Shown one piece after another: positions 1-9,028 of a stretch of DNA of 39,665 nucleotides. The position numbers and the translations under genes were made by a program. The stretch lies in NCBI GenBank assembly GCA_012033355.1, contig JAAUQZ010000013.1:1-39665 (forward strand), read 5' to 3'. Each line of letters opens with the position of its first letter. The stretch's first letter is position 1. The notes below the pieces were generated by a model. That model worked only from the letters and a program-made list of their open reading frames with translations. It did not search any database and was not told the DNA's origin. This stretch comes from Leptolyngbyaceae cyanobacterium RM1_406_9. Its GTDB lineage: Bacteria; Cyanobacteriota; Cyanobacteriia; Elainellales; Elainellaceae.

Positions 1-349
1 GAGTTTTTAGATCTGCAAAGGTTTGAGCTAACCGATGGCGATGTTCAGCCAGATTAGAGATGGGTACAATCATTTCGCTGATATCAGGTTGAAAGTAAGC
101 CAAACCGCCATTTTCGGCGATCGCCCCTACCACAGGTAAATAGCTCACTAACCCATTTACCCAGCCTGCCGAACGTCCTGTCACAATTAGGACGGGGATA
201 TTGGCGATCGCCAGTTCTTGTAAAGCTTGCAGCAGCTTTGGTGTAAACTTACCTCGATGAGTCAATGTGCCGTCCATATCGGTAGCGATCAGACGGACCC
301 GTTTCAACACATTCTGCGATGAAGCCTGAGATAGAGGAATAAAAGACAT
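1..349 (-). CDS. HAD-superfamily phosphatase, N-terminal part (runs off window)
   Basis: Reading leftward from an ATG at 349 gives a protein starting MSFIPLSQASSQNVLKRVRL. HAD motif I, ATDMDGTLT, follows at about residues 23-31, with the nucleophile Asp and the acid/base Asp two residues later. Motif II is IVTGRSAGW at about residues 55-63. The segment GAIAENGGLAYF after it is typical of the HAD-IIB (Cof-like) sugar-phosphatase branch. Only about 116 residues are visible, so the cap and motifs III/IV lie outside the window. Members dephosphorylate small phosphorylated sugars or cofactors; the substrate cannot be named here. It diverges from the gene at 406, with about 56 bp between the two starts. 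Confidence 0.8.
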   Translation of the reverse strand, partial: MSFIPLSQASSQNVLKRVRLIATDMDGTLTHRGKFTPKLLQALQELAIANIPVLIVTGRSAGWVNGLVSYLPVVGAIAENGGLAYFQPDISEMIVPISNLAEHRHRLAQTFADLKT

Positions 350-405
350 ACAATTAAGTAGCAATTTCTGCACTATCTATCATCACTTTATTTTTAGGGC
401 TATTT

Positions 406-2051
406 ATGGCATTGACCACAGATCAGCGCAATTATTATTATTTATTAGAAGCAGCCCGCACTGGCATTCACAAACCAATTCTGGCAGCACTTTATGAGGT
501 TCATGACAGTCCTAGATTGACGGATGGTGAAACCGGATTGGGAATTTCGCCAGCCAACCGAATTCCGCCAGATCAGGTGAATACGTTTCCCGAACAGGTC
601 CAGTATGCTGCCAACACCCTTCGCAGTATCACCAATCGGCTTACGGCCCAGGGCTGGAAGAGTGATGAGATTTGGGATAGGGATGAGGGTCGCTATACCG
701 ATCGCTTTGTGGAGGCGATCGCCAAAGGTTACGCTCCGCCTGCTAACGACCCCGCTGCTGCTCGATTAGAAACGAGCAATACCAAAAAGCTACTCAGCGC
801 CTATGTAGAAGATCTCACCATAGACTATAAGGCAGACCAACTGCCTCACAACTTATTTAATCTTGATCCAAATCTACTCACCTTCACCGAACGGCTGACG
901 CGCTATTACACAGGTTTACCCTATCAACGTGAGGCATTGCTAGAAGCAGTGCGGCTGTGGCGCAAATTGGATCATCGAGAAGCGGCGATCGCCTCTTTTA
1001 ACCTATCCAATCCTAATGAAGCCACTCTCGATCGCGCTCTGCTGCAATTTATCCAACAGATTTCCCCTAATTACTCTGGCTATCCCCATCAGCGTGAGGC
1101 GCTGCTGCGACTGGCGCAGCTTTGGCGACAACTGGACTCGCGGGAAGAGGCGATCGCCACCATTCAAGCTCAGCCCACAGGTGAAACAAACCTGGAAATT
1201 GTTGATCCGGCTCTAATTGCCTTTGCCCAGCGAATTCCTAAGTTCTATCAGGGTAAAGGTGAACAGCGAAACGCACTCACCGAAATGTTTCGCCTTTGGC
1301 GCAGATTGGACTCACGGGCTTCTGTGCTAACCGCACTGGGAATTAATCCACAAGTATTAGCTGCAAGCAACCCCGATCGCGCCACACTGGTAAATGCCGC
1401 TAGCCAGCTTGACCGAGAGTTACTAGAATTCGTCAAACTCATTCCCACCTCCTACCAAGAAACCGACGAACAGCGAGAAGCGCTGCTGCGATTAGTGCAG
1501 CTTTGGCGGGGACTGGATGCCCGTGAGAAAACCATTCAATCCCTATTTGAAGATTTGCGGCGGATGGAGCAAGCCCGCCGCGATTCCCAGGATGCTCCCC
1601 CCATTCCAGAACCGCCGCCACTGCCGCGCCGCCCTACCCGCTGGACTCCCAGCAACATTCGTGGACATATGTATACCTCAATCATTCCCAACGGCAACTT
1701 TACCTGGGCAGAGGCAACGCACGGGGGGACTAGAATGCCGCCTAATCAGGCAACGGTGGATGCAATAGTGAGAATTGCTCAACTGGCACAGCAAGCCCGC
1801 GATCGCATTGGTCGCCCCTTTCGCATCACCAGTTGGTATCGTCCCCCCGAAGTTAACCGCAGAGTTGGCGGTGCTTCAGCAAGTCGGCACATTGTCGGGG
1901 ATGCGATCGATTTTACTGTGATGGGCTGAGTGGCAACCAGATTTACTGGGCGCTAGACCCCTGGTGGCCTGGTGGTTTGGGCCGTTATCAACAGTTCCCG
2001 GAGTTAAGTCACATTGATGCGCGGAGCTATCGGGCACGGTGGAAACACTAA
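406..2051 (+). CDS. M15-type (YcbK-like) peptidoglycan peptidase with four internal repeats; frameshifted near the 3' end
   Basis: The frame opened at 406 runs 507 residues to a TGA at 1927-1929. Four related blocks of about 46 residues lie near 153-198, 208-253, 266-311 and 335-380, each with a core like QREALLRLxQLWRxLDSRE. A Pro-rich linker (about 398-411) leads to a C-terminal peptidase M15 domain with RITSWYRPPEVNRRVGG and SRHIVGDAIDF, whose His495 and Asp502 fit zinc ligands. The stop falls inside this domain. In the -1 frame from base 1926 the domain continues as LSGNQIYWALD, then GGLGRYQQF and HIDARSYRARW, ending at TAA 2049-2051. HID normally supplies the last zinc ligand. One missing base in the GGG run at 1923-1925 explains this. 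The role, cleavage of peptide cross-links in the wall, is inferred from family. The N-terminal 120 residues are not recognised. Confidence 0.75.
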
Positions 2052-2057
2052 GTCGTT

Positions 2058-3308
2058 TTAGTCAGCTTGCTTCAAACGACTTTCGCCTACATTTTTTTCA
2101 TACCAGTTCATCATTGGGGTAGCGCTAATTCCGTGCAGCACGACGGAAATGATGACGGTTATGTAGGTAATCCAGCCAATTATTTCACCTGCCTGGTTTT
2201 CTAAGCCTTCGCCATAGGCATAGGAAAGGTAATAGAGCGAACCTACGCCCCGAATGCCAAACCAGCCAAAGAGTAGACGGGTTGTAGGATGAAAGCGATC
2301 GCCCAATGTACTCACCCACGCCCCCACCGGACGAATCACAAAAATTAGCAATCCTGCAACCAACAGTGCAGGTCCAGCAAAGCGCAGAACTGGCTCAACT
2401 CGTATCAATGTTCCTAGCAGCAGAATGATACCAATCTCCATCAACTTTTCAACTCGCTCAGTAAATTCCAACTGCGATATTTTTTTCTCGGTGTCCAGGC
2501 AGTTTCGCCGCACCGTTACACCCGCAACAAACACCGCTAAAAAACCGTATCCGTTAACGACTTCGGTGAGTGAATAAGCGATTAGAATCGTGCCCAACGC
2601 AATGAAGTCTTCCATCAACTCATCGATTGCCCCTTTTTTACGAAATCGATGACTGGCCCAGACGACTGCTTTAGCGATGACGATGCCCATGATAATGGCA
2701 GCGGCGATCGCCCACAGCAAATCAACTGCCACCCATTGCCTAAACCAGTTGTCTAAATTCTCATCCTCAATCCAGTGCAGCCCAAAATAGACAAATGGAA
2801 ACGCTAGCGCATCGTTTAGCCCCCCTTCTGAAGTCAAGCCAAACCGCAGTTCATCTTGATCTTCCGTATGAGCAAGCTGCACCTCCGAAGCCAATACCGG
2901 ATCGGTCGGAGCCAAAATTGCCCCCATCAGCACCGCCGCCCCCCATCCCAGCCCCAACAGCCAGTGCCCCACCGCTGCCACCGCAAAAATTGACAGCGGC
3001 ATCAGCAGCCCAATCAGCCGCACCGTCGAATTCCAGGCAACCGGGTTGAGCGGTCGATTCATCTTTAGCCCACAGCTAAACAGCGAAACGATGACTACAA
3101 ATTCCGTTAGCCGCTCTAAAAATTCTGCCTCTGGGCGCAAATCAATCAGGCTAAATCCATAAGGTCCTAGTAGAGTTCCTACAACCAAATAGATCAGCGC
3201 AAAGGAAAGCGGCAGCCGGGAAATCCACCCCGATCCCAAAGTCACCGCCAGGAGTAAAAGACCAATGACTAGCAAATCCAGAATATAAGTACTTACCACG
3301 CTTTCCAT
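2058..3308 (-). CDS. CPA1-family Na+(K+)/H+ antiporter
   Basis: 416 residues, almost entirely hydrophobic, with about 11-12 predicted membrane spans, the usual length for a short NhaP-type Na_H_Exchanger protein without a large C-terminal tail. The signature segment AILAPTDPVLASEVQ in the middle contains the conserved TDP, and later GWFGIRGVGSLYYL matches the GxRG region of CPA1 exchangers. It should exchange cytoplasmic Na+ or K+ for protons across the plasma or thylakoid membrane. Ion preference is not readable from sequence. The ATG at 3308 is followed directly by MESVVSTYILDLLVIGLLLL. It is convergent with the peptidase gene, with 6 bp between the frames. Confidence 0.9.
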   Translation of the reverse strand: MESVVSTYILDLLVIGLLLLAVTLGSGWISRLPLSFALIYLVVGTLLGPYGFSLIDLRPEAEFLERLTEFVVIVSLFSCGLKMNRPLNPVAWNSTVRLIGLLMPLSIFAVAAVGHWLLGLGWGAAVLMGAILAPTDPVLASEVQLAHTEDQDELRFGLTSEGGLNDALAFPFVYFGLHWIEDENLDNWFRQWVAVDLLWAIAAAIIMGIVIAKAVVWASHRFRKKGAIDELMEDFIALGTILIAYSLTEVVNGYGFLAVFVAGVTVRRNCLDTEKKISQLEFTERVEKLMEIGIILLLGTLIRVEPVLRFAGPALLVAGLLIFVIRPVGAWVSTLGDRFHPTTRLLFGWFGIRGVGSLYYLSYAYGEGLENQAGEIIGWITYITVIISVVLHGISATPMMNWYEKNVGESRLKQAD

Positions 3309-3551
3309 CGCCTTATTCAGAAATCCTGTTTGAGCATAATCGGCAGCAAGACAAGTTCAATCAACTGAAAGAGGGAAAGGGACGGGGGATGAGGGATGAG
3401 GGATGAAAGGGGGCAGGGGGCAAGTATGTGTAGATGCTGCATCAAAATTCCATAATGTAGGCTGCTGCGATAAAGTGTAATGAGGACGAGCCACAGCTTA
3501 AAAGCTCCCATAGCTTGCAGCTACACCGATTGAAGATAGATTAAAGCCATT
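3309..3551. other. Divergent intergenic region, antiporter / ffh
   Basis: The 243-bp gap between the divergent antiporter and ffh starts must hold both promoters. It contains a short purine-rich direct repeat (GGGATGA three times, around 3386-3405) and a G-rich stretch to 3420. The antisense reading frame across it is low complexity and has no coding look. I see no convincing -35/-10 pair. Confidence 0.4.
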
Positions 3552-5012
3552 ATGTTTGATGCCCTTTCCGAGCGTTTAGAAGTAGCCTGGAAAAAACTCC
3601 GGGGACAGGACAAGATCTCTGAATCGAATATTCAAGATGCGCTCCGGGAAGTTCGTCGTGCCTTGCTGGAGGCAGACGTAAACCTTCAGGTTATTAAAGA
3701 TTTTATTGCTGAAGTGCAGGAAAAGGCACAGGGCGCAGAAGTCGTCACGGGAGTGCGTCCTGACCAGCAGTTCATCAAAATTGTCTATGACGAACTGCTA
3801 GTGCTAATGGGCGAAACCAATGTGCCGCTAGCTGAAGCAGAGACGGCTCCTACCATTGTGCTGATGGCGGGTCTACAGGGAACGGGTAAAACCACCGCTT
3901 CGGCAAAACTGGCCCTGCACCTGCGGAAACAAAATCGCAGCACCCTGCTCGTCGCAACGGACGTGTATCGTCCTGCGGCAATCGATCAGCTAATCACGCT
4001 GGGTAAACAAATCGACGTACCCGTGTTTGACCTGGGCAGTGATGCGAATCCGGTGGAAATTGCCCGTCAGGGAGTCGAGAAAGCCAAAGCGGATGGCATT
4101 GACACTGTAATTATCGACACCGCAGGTCGCTTGCAAATCGACCAGTCGATGATGGCGGAGCTAGCCCAAATCAAAAACATCGTAAAACCGGATGAGGTTT
4201 TGCTGGTAGTGGACGCGATGACAGGTCAAGAAGCTGCTAACCTGACTCGCACGTTTCACGACCAGATTGGCATTACGGGAGCAATTCTGACGAAGTTAGA
4301 CGGTGACACCAGAGGCGGCGCGGCTCTATCGGTGCGCCAAATTTCAGGGCAACCTATCAAGTTTGTCGGCGTGGGCGAAAAGGTTGAGGCGCTGCAACCC
4401 TTTTACCCCGACCGCATGGCTTCCCGAATTTTGGGCATGGGCGATGTCCTGACGCTGGTAGAAAAGGCTCAGGAAGAGGTAGACCTGGCAGAAGCTGAGA
4501 AAATGCAGGAGAAGATCCTCTCAGCCAAGTTTGACTTTACTGACTTTTTAAAGCAAACTCGCCTGCTGAAAAACATGGGTTCCCTCGGCGGCATCATGAA
4601 AATGCTTCCCGGTATGGGCAAGCTGTCGAGCGAACAGCTTGAGCAGGGTGAGGTGCAGCTTAGACGGGCAGAGGCGATGATCAACTCGATGACGCTGGAG
4701 GAACGCCGCGACCCTGACTTGCTCTCTGGCTCTCCCAGCCGCCGCCGCCGGATTGCCAAAGGTTCTGGCTACGGGCTGGATGACGTGAGTAAGTTGGTGA
4801 GCGATTTCCAGAAAATGCGATCGCTGATGCAGCAAATGGGCAAAGGCCAATTCCCCGGTATGGGAATGCCTGGAATGGGCGGTATGTTTGGCGAACCTGC
4901 AATGGGTGGCGGTGGCGGCGCTAGACCGGGCTGGCGCGGCTACCCTGGCGGCGGCGCACCTCCCAAGAAAAAGAAGAAGGAGAAAAAGAAAAAGGGATTT
5001 GGCACGCTGTAG
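3552..5012 (+). CDS. ffh: Signal recognition particle protein Ffh (SRP54)
   Basis: 486 residues in the normal Ffh order: N-terminal four-helix N domain, Ras-like GTPase G domain, and Met-rich M domain. GTPase motifs are visible: P-loop GLQGTGKTT at 107-115, DTAGR at 189-193 and TKLD at 247-250, followed by GDTRGGAALS. The M domain has many methionines from about 330 on, including GGIMKMLPGMG and DPDLL. The tail is Gly/Met-rich (PGMGMPGMGGM) and ends in a Lys cluster. Ffh binds 4.5S RNA and the signal sequences of nascent membrane proteins and docks them to FtsY. In cyanobacteria it also feeds thylakoid insertion. It lies upstream of rpsP, a common arrangement, with an antisense gene between. 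Confidence 0.97.
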   Translation: MFDALSERLEVAWKKLRGQDKISESNIQDALREVRRALLEADVNLQVIKDFIAEVQEKAQGAEVVTGVRPDQQFIKIVYDELLVLMGETNVPLAEAETAPTIVLMAGLQGTGKTTASAKLALHLRKQNRSTLLVATDVYRPAAIDQLITLGKQIDVPVFDLGSDANPVEIARQGVEKAKADGIDTVIIDTAGRLQIDQSMMAELAQIKNIVKPDEVLLVVDAMTGQEAANLTRTFHDQIGITGAILTKLDGDTRGGAALSVRQISGQPIKFVGVGEKVEALQPFYPDRMASRILGMGDVLTLVEKAQEEVDLAEAEKMQEKILSAKFDFTDFLKQTRLLKNMGSLGGIMKMLPGMGKLSSEQLEQGEVQLRRAEAMINSMTLEERRDPDLLSGSPSRRRRIAKGSGYGLDDVSKLVSDFQKMRSLMQQMGKGQFPGMGMPGMGGMFGEPAMGGGGGARPGWRGYPGGGAPPKKKKKEKKKKGFGTL

Positions 5013-5027
5013 GCGATCGCCTCACCT

Positions 5028-5432
5028 CTAAAGGGAGCCGTCTGGGGTAAGCTGCTGCGATTCCCTAGACTCCCTACCCTCTGCGCGGTATTCAACTTCA
5101 ACAAAAATCCCTTCTGCGCCTTCTGGCATTGGTTGAAATTGCCAGGTTCTTACGGTTTCTAAAGCATTTCGATCAAGCAGTACGGATCCGCTAGAGCGCA
5201 TCACAAGAACATTGGTCACTCGACCGTCTGCGTCAATGTCAATCATCAGTTCGACGATTCCCTCTGCACCAAATAAATGTGCTTCCTCTGGGTAGGTGAC
5301 GGAGCAGCGATCGCACCTGAGCGAGTTTTGTGGCTCTGTCGTGTCTGTTTGGGCAAGGCTAATCTGCACTGCTTGAGGAACCAGCAAAAGTCCTGTTCCT
5401 AACAAAAGACAAATCAATGTTTTGGGGATCAT
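5028..5432 (-). CDS. TonB C-terminal-domain protein, exported
   Basis: I start this at the ATG at 5432, which gives 134 residues beginning MIPKTLICLLLGTGLLL and reaching VQISLAQ, a plausible signal peptide. The frame remains open upstream to 5510, but that would bury the signal sequence. The mature part has EAHLFGAEGIVELMIDIDAD, then GRVTNVLVMRSSGSVLLDRN and TVRTWQFQPM, the beta-alpha-beta core of the TonB C-terminal fold. There is no Pro-rich spanning region and no N-terminal anchor of a classical TonB, so energy transduction is doubtful; a periplasmic role is more likely. CxxC (RCDRCS) precedes the domain. It is transcribed against ffh and rpsP, which interrupts their usual cluster. Confidence 0.78.
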   Translation of the reverse strand: MIPKTLICLLLGTGLLLVPQAVQISLAQTDTTEPQNSLRCDRCSVTYPEEAHLFGAEGIVELMIDIDADGRVTNVLVMRSSGSVLLDRNALETVRTWQFQPMPEGAEGIFVEVEYRAEGRESRESQQLTPDGSL

Positions 5433-5830
5433 TGCGTAAGTTTTCCTGGCTGCAAAACTGACTGGCTGCAAAACTAAGCATTTCCAAAACCAGGATAGGC
5501 GATCGCCCATTCATGAGGATGTTTAAAAAGTCTGATCTGTAACCCAAAAGCTTGTAGGGGCGTAGCATTCGGGCAAAAATTTCGGTCTATTGCAGGGTCT
5601 ATCTGCCGAATGCTACCCCCTTACGGGGACATTCGCCACTTTCTAAATATCCTTGGAGGGAAGACCTTGAGAACAAGCGAATAGACTATCAGTTAGACCG
5701 TGCGATCGCTATCTCAGCGGCTATCATATTAGATAACAATGCTAGAATTATAGGCTGTTGCTCTGCACTTGCAGAGCGATTTGCCAATGACTAAGATATT
5801 AGACTTGCAATTGGAGTAACATTTTCAGGC
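5433..5830. other. Divergent intergenic region upstream of rpsP
   Basis: 398 bp with no convincing gene. It holds a palindromic dispersed element at 5554-5624 (listed separately). Further right is an AT-rich stretch at 5730-5830 that should contain the rpsP promoter. CTGCAAAACT occurs twice, at about 5449 and 5465. I cannot assign a -35/-10 pair with confidence. Confidence 0.4.
5554..5624. repeat. Palindromic dispersed element (MITE-like hairpin)
   Basis: The left arm GTAGGGGCGTAGCATTCGG (from 5554) and the right arm CCGAATGCTACCCCCTTAC (to 5624) are near-perfect inverted repeats around a spacer of about 30 bases. The element is short, non-coding and intergenic, as expected for the small hairpin repeats scattered through cyanobacterial genomes. 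Only one copy is present in this window, so its dispersed nature is inferred. Confidence 0.65.
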
Positions 5831-6079
5831 ATGATCAAATTGCGATTGAAGCGGTACGGCAAAAAGCGCGAGGTGAGCTACCGGATTGTAGCCATGCATA
5901 GCAGCACCCGTCGGGATGGTCGCCCTCTGGAAGAACTAGGATTCTATAACCCTAGAACCGATGAGACTCGGCTAGAGGTTCCGGCAATCGTCAAGCGCCT
6001 CAAGGAAGGAGCGCAGCCAACCGATACCGTGCGCCGCATTTTAGAAAAAGCCAACGTATTTGAACAGGTCAAAGCCTGA
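5831..6079 (+). CDS. rpsP: 30S ribosomal protein S16
   Basis: 82 residues, the standard bacterial length. The opening [20 protein letters not shown] is diagnostic for bS16, and the [14 protein letters not shown] segment is the conserved loop-strand core. S16 binds 16S rRNA early in assembly of the 30S 5' domain. The khpA start lies 7 bp downstream and phoH follows closely, so the three genes are probably co-transcribed. Confidence 0.98.
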   Translation: MIKLRLKRYGKKREVSYRIVAMHSSTRRDGRPLEELGFYNPRTDETRLEVPAIVKRLKEGAQPTDTVRRILEKANVFEQVKA

Positions 6080-6086
6080 TTAGCCT

Positions 6087-6494
6087 GTGTCTGATCCAGT
6101 CGTTGCGAATTCTGCTCAACCATCAACTGCCAGTCCTGATTTTGCTGGGCTGGTTAAGTTTTTGGTAGAGCCTTTCCTGGAATCACCTCAGTCTCTCAGC
6201 GTGGATTGTGAAGTTTCTCCACGCCGAGGGCGAGTTCTCGTGCGACTGGCATTTGAGGGAGAAGACAAAGGGCGGGTGTTTGGTCGAGGTGGGCGAAATA
6301 TTCAGGCAATTCGGACTGTTTTGCAGGCAGTGGCTCAGACTGTCGGCTATTCAGCGCATCTAGATGTTTATGGCAGTCATTCCAATAGTCGTGAAGCAGA
6401 CGCAGACGATAAGTCATCATCGGACAGATCCTCATCAGATAAGCCATCACCGCCCCGATCTCAGCCTCGCCGCCCTCCCAAACCCCGTTCGTAG
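6087..6494 (+). CDS. khpA: KhpA-type KH-domain RNA-binding protein
   Basis: 135 residues from a GTG start 7 bp after rpsP. Residues about 14-95 form a KH domain: FAGLVKFLVEPFLESPQ, SPRRGRVLVRLAFEG, and the GxxG loop in VFGRGGRNIQAIRTVL. The C-terminal 35 residues are a Ser/Asp/Pro-rich basic tail (SSDRSSSDKPSPPRSQP) that looks disordered and is longer than in the ~80-residue Firmicute KhpA. The protein binds RNA and, with KhpB in other bacteria, affects cell division and sRNA/mRNA stability. Position after rpsP is conserved widely and supports the call. Confidence 0.92.
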   Translation: MSDPVVANSAQPSTASPDFAGLVKFLVEPFLESPQSLSVDCEVSPRRGRVLVRLAFEGEDKGRVFGRGGRNIQAIRTVLQAVAQTVGYSAHLDVYGSHSNSREADADDKSSSDRSSSDKPSPPRSQPRRPPKPRS

Positions 6495-6507
6495 CGCTTA
6501 ATTTTGA

Positions 6508-7458
6508 ATGGGAACACTCGTTATTAATCTGCCTAGCTCTGAAAGTGCGATCGCCCTGGCTGGGCAGCGTGAAGAAAACCTCAAGCAACTGGCACAGCAA
6601 ACCGGGGCTACGGTTGTCTTGAGAGGGCAAGAACTGCTGATTTCGGGCACTGACAATCAGGTTGCTTTGGGTGAGCGTTTGGTGCGATCGCTCGAACCCT
6701 ACTGGAGCATCGGCAAACCCATCACCGGGGTAGACATTCTCACCGCCCGTCATGCCCTGGACACGCAGCGCCAGGAAGACCTGCAAGACCTCCAGCGTGA
6801 CGTTCTGGCTCGTACCCGTCGGGGTGAAGAAATTCGAGCCAAAACCTTTCGTCAGCGGCAGTATATCCAGGCAATTCGCAAGCACGACCTGACTTTTTGC
6901 ATCGGCCCCGCTGGAACTGGGAAAACATTTCTAGCGGCGATCATTGCTGTGCAAGCACTGCTGTCCAACGAATACGAGCGGCTAATTTTGACTCGTCCTG
7001 CCGTCGAAGCGGGAGAGAAACTAGGCTTTTTGCCGGGAGATTTGCAGCAAAAGGTGAATCCTTACCTGCGACCGCTCTACGATGCGCTGCACGAAATGCT
7101 TGATCCGGAAAAAATTCCTAACCTGATGGAGCGGGGCGTGATTGAGGTTGCTCCTCTGGCTTATATGCGAGGACGAACGCTAAACAATGCGTTTGTGATT
7201 CTGGATGAGGCGCAAAACACCACGCCTGCTCAGATGAAAATGGTGCTGACCCGTCTGGGGTTTCGTTCGCGCATGGTGGTGACGGGCGACATTACACAGA
7301 CCGACCTGCCCATGAATCAGCAATCGGGGCTGGCGATCGCCCAAAAGATCCTGCAAAACGTAGACGGCATTGCCTTCTGCCAACTGTCCAAAGCAGATGT
7401 TGTGAGAAACCCACTGGTGCAGCGAATTGTTGCAGCCTACGAGCAGTACGAGACTTAA
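6508..7458 (+). CDS. phoH: PhoH-family ATPase/RNA helicase-like protein
   Basis: 316 residues, usual for a PhoH/YbeZ protein. A small N-terminal KH-like region (about 1-110) precedes a P-loop NTPase with Walker A GPAGTGKT at 133-140 and Walker B VILDEAQN (DEAQ at 233-236). VVTGDITQTDLP and LSKADVVRNPLVQRIVAAYE are also family hallmarks. Bacterial homologues work with YbeY in rRNA processing and stress survival. Its position 13 bp after khpA supports a ribosome/RNA-metabolism operon rpsP-khpA-phoH. Confidence 0.93.
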   Translation: MGTLVINLPSSESAIALAGQREENLKQLAQQTGATVVLRGQELLISGTDNQVALGERLVRSLEPYWSIGKPITGVDILTARHALDTQRQEDLQDLQRDVLARTRRGEEIRAKTFRQRQYIQAIRKHDLTFCIGPAGTGKTFLAAIIAVQALLSNEYERLILTRPAVEAGEKLGFLPGDLQQKVNPYLRPLYDALHEMLDPEKIPNLMERGVIEVAPLAYMRGRTLNNAFVILDEAQNTTPAQMKMVLTRLGFRSRMVVTGDITQTDLPMNQQSGLAIAQKILQNVDGIAFCQLSKADVVRNPLVQRIVAAYEQYET

Positions 7459-7511
7459 AATATTCTTATAGCGTCCAGGTGGGTATGGGAAGACGACCTG
7501 AGAAAACAGCC

Positions 7512-8366
7512 ATGAGAAAAGCTTTGCGATGGCGAGTGGTCTGGTTTATCGGACTATTCCTGCTGTGGCTGCTGTGCAGCGGTTCGGTTCTGGCTGGCAC
7601 ACTGTCCGATCGCCTGTCTCAATTCCCAGACTGGCAAACCAAGCCGATGGTGCAGTCTGCAACGGGCGATCTGGTCTACCCAGACTGGATCGCAGGTGAC
7701 TGGACGGTGACAACTACGCTGCTGGACATGGCAGCCCCGCTAGCGCCAAACATTACCACACCCGGATTTGAGAGCAATGAGCAATACCTCAACCAGCCGA
7801 TTACGTTTCAGGTGCGGTTTGTGGAGCAGCAGCCCCGGCTAAACGGCATTTTTTCCTCGCTGAGGTCACTGGTACGAGGGCAAAAGCAGATTGTGGCAGA
7901 TCGGGCATTTAACGGGCAAAATTTGGCGGAGGCGTATTTGGGCGATCGCGCCGTTCTCTCAGTTCGCGTTGATCCCAACAATCCAAATCGGCAAATTACC
8001 CTGTTGCAGGGCGATCGCCAGTTAGTTTCCACCGTCACCGGACGCGCAACAGAAACTCCCGATCCCGACCAGTTTGTCACCACAGAAATCTTTCAGCAGA
8101 TGTTTCGAGGTGCGCCCCAGCTTTACTTCAACGAAGTTGAAACCACCACTGCCTATCAGCGCCATGCTCCAGACCAGGATGCAGAACCGATCATTTCTGC
8201 CGATCAGGTGACAGCCATTTACCTTTCACCTCAAGACCCGGACTATTTCAAAGTTGGGGATATCCCCGTTGCGCTATACCGCTATCGGCTTGAATTTTCC
8301 CCCGCTGACCCGACCGACTTAGACCCAGGGGAATTGACCCATGCAAACACGCTTTTTCCAATTTGA
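7512..8366 (+). CDS. DUF6816-like secreted/lumenal protein
   Basis: I place the start at the ATG at 7512 because it directly precedes an export signal (MRKALRWRVVWFIGLFLLWL, cleavage expected after SVLA). GTG 7479 or ATG 7485 in the same frame are alternatives that add a short basic extension. The mature protein of about 255 residues has SDRLSQFPDWQTKP, LVYPDWIAGDWTVTTTLLDM and a beta-rich remainder. I associate this with the cyanobacterial/chloroplast DUF6816 family from memory; no catalytic motif is visible. A thylakoid-lumen or periplasmic location is inferred. The 3' end overlaps the start of narM by 26 bp. Confidence 0.7.
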   Translation: MRKALRWRVVWFIGLFLLWLLCSGSVLAGTLSDRLSQFPDWQTKPMVQSATGDLVYPDWIAGDWTVTTTLLDMAAPLAPNITTPGFESNEQYLNQPITFQVRFVEQQPRLNGIFSSLRSLVRGQKQIVADRAFNGQNLAEAYLGDRAVLSVRVDPNNPNRQITLLQGDRQLVSTVTGRATETPDPDQFVTTEIFQQMFRGAPQLYFNEVETTTAYQRHAPDQDAEPIISADQVTAIYLSPQDPDYFKVGDIPVALYRYRLEFSPADPTDLDPGELTHANTLFPI

Positions 8367-8796
8367 AGCAGATTTTGTCGATTCTCTGCGCTGCATTCCC
8401 ATGCAGGTGCGCCTCAAACTAGACACCTGTGGCATCAAGCTTAAGCTTCCTCAGTGGCATCGGTTCAGCGATCAGGAGCGCCAAACTTTAGTAGATTTAC
8501 CTTGTGAAACTGAAACTGAAGTGCAGGCTTACCGCCAACTGCTGCAACGCCTGATTCTAGAGCGCACGGGTGAAGCGGCAACTGAATTGGCGATCGAACC
8601 TCACCCTGCCTGGAACGATGCAGAAACCGTCGCCGATAGCGTTCAGGCAAAAGCCTCAGAAATTGGCATAACCATTACTCCTGCTCAATGGACAAACCTC
8701 TCCCCAGAACAGCGGTTTGCCCTGATTAAATTGAGCCACTCTAACCACGAAAACGCCAACTTTTTACCCGCGCTTCACGAATTTCAAATCATTTAG
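8341..8796 (+). CDS. narM: Nitrate reductase-associated protein NarM
   Basis: 151 residues. FQFEADFVDSLRCIPMQVRL, LDTCGIKLKLPQWHRFS and FALIKLSHSNHENANFLPAL match the nitrate-reductase-associated protein family of cyanobacteria. In studied strains NarM is required for active ferredoxin-nitrate reductase (NarB), probably in its maturation. narB is not in this window. The ATG at 8341 lies inside the end of the upstream gene, suggesting translational coupling, although the products have no obvious functional link. Confidence 0.88.
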   Translation: MQTRFFQFEADFVDSLRCIPMQVRLKLDTCGIKLKLPQWHRFSDQERQTLVDLPCETETEVQAYRQLLQRLILERTGEAATELAIEPHPAWNDAETVADSVQAKASEIGITITPAQWTNLSPEQRFALIKLSHSNHENANFLPALHEFQII

Positions 8797-8919
8797 CCTG
8801 AAAATTAGAGAAAAGCTGGAAAACCCTCAGTTTTGGGTTAAGTTTAACTGAGATCTGGCACCAGTAGCAGGGGGCATTGCACTAGAGCCTTGAGGTCAAT
8901 CTCAGGCTCAAAGCTAAAA

Positions 8920-8979
8920 AACTCGTTAAAACGAGTTGGAATAGTCTTCTGGTAGGCATTTGAGTCCGTTGAAACGGAC
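8920..8979. repeat. Two adjacent short palindromes
   Basis: AACTCGTT-AA-AACGAGTT at 8920-8937 and GTCCGTT-GA-AACGGAC at 8964-8979 are perfect inverted repeats with 2-base loops. The second is followed by AGCTATTAGCCCGGAATTGA, a sequence I recognise as a recurrent intergenic module in filamentous cyanobacteria (recollection, not searched). No T-tract follows, so they are better seen as dispersed repeats than as rho-independent terminators. Confidence 0.6.
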
Positions 8980-9028
8980 GTGAGCTATTAGCCCGGAATT
9001 GATTCCAGGGCGGGTCGCCTTAAGCTGA

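Noticed and set aside
3317-3511. 64-residue minus-strand frame upstream of the antiporter
   Set aside because: Low complexity (HPPSLSLFQL type) encoded by the GGGATGA repeat; better seen as promoter and spacer DNA.
6196-6885. 229-residue antisense frame across khpA and phoH
   Set aside because: It is fully covered by two well-identified genes on the opposite strand and shows no domain-like pattern.
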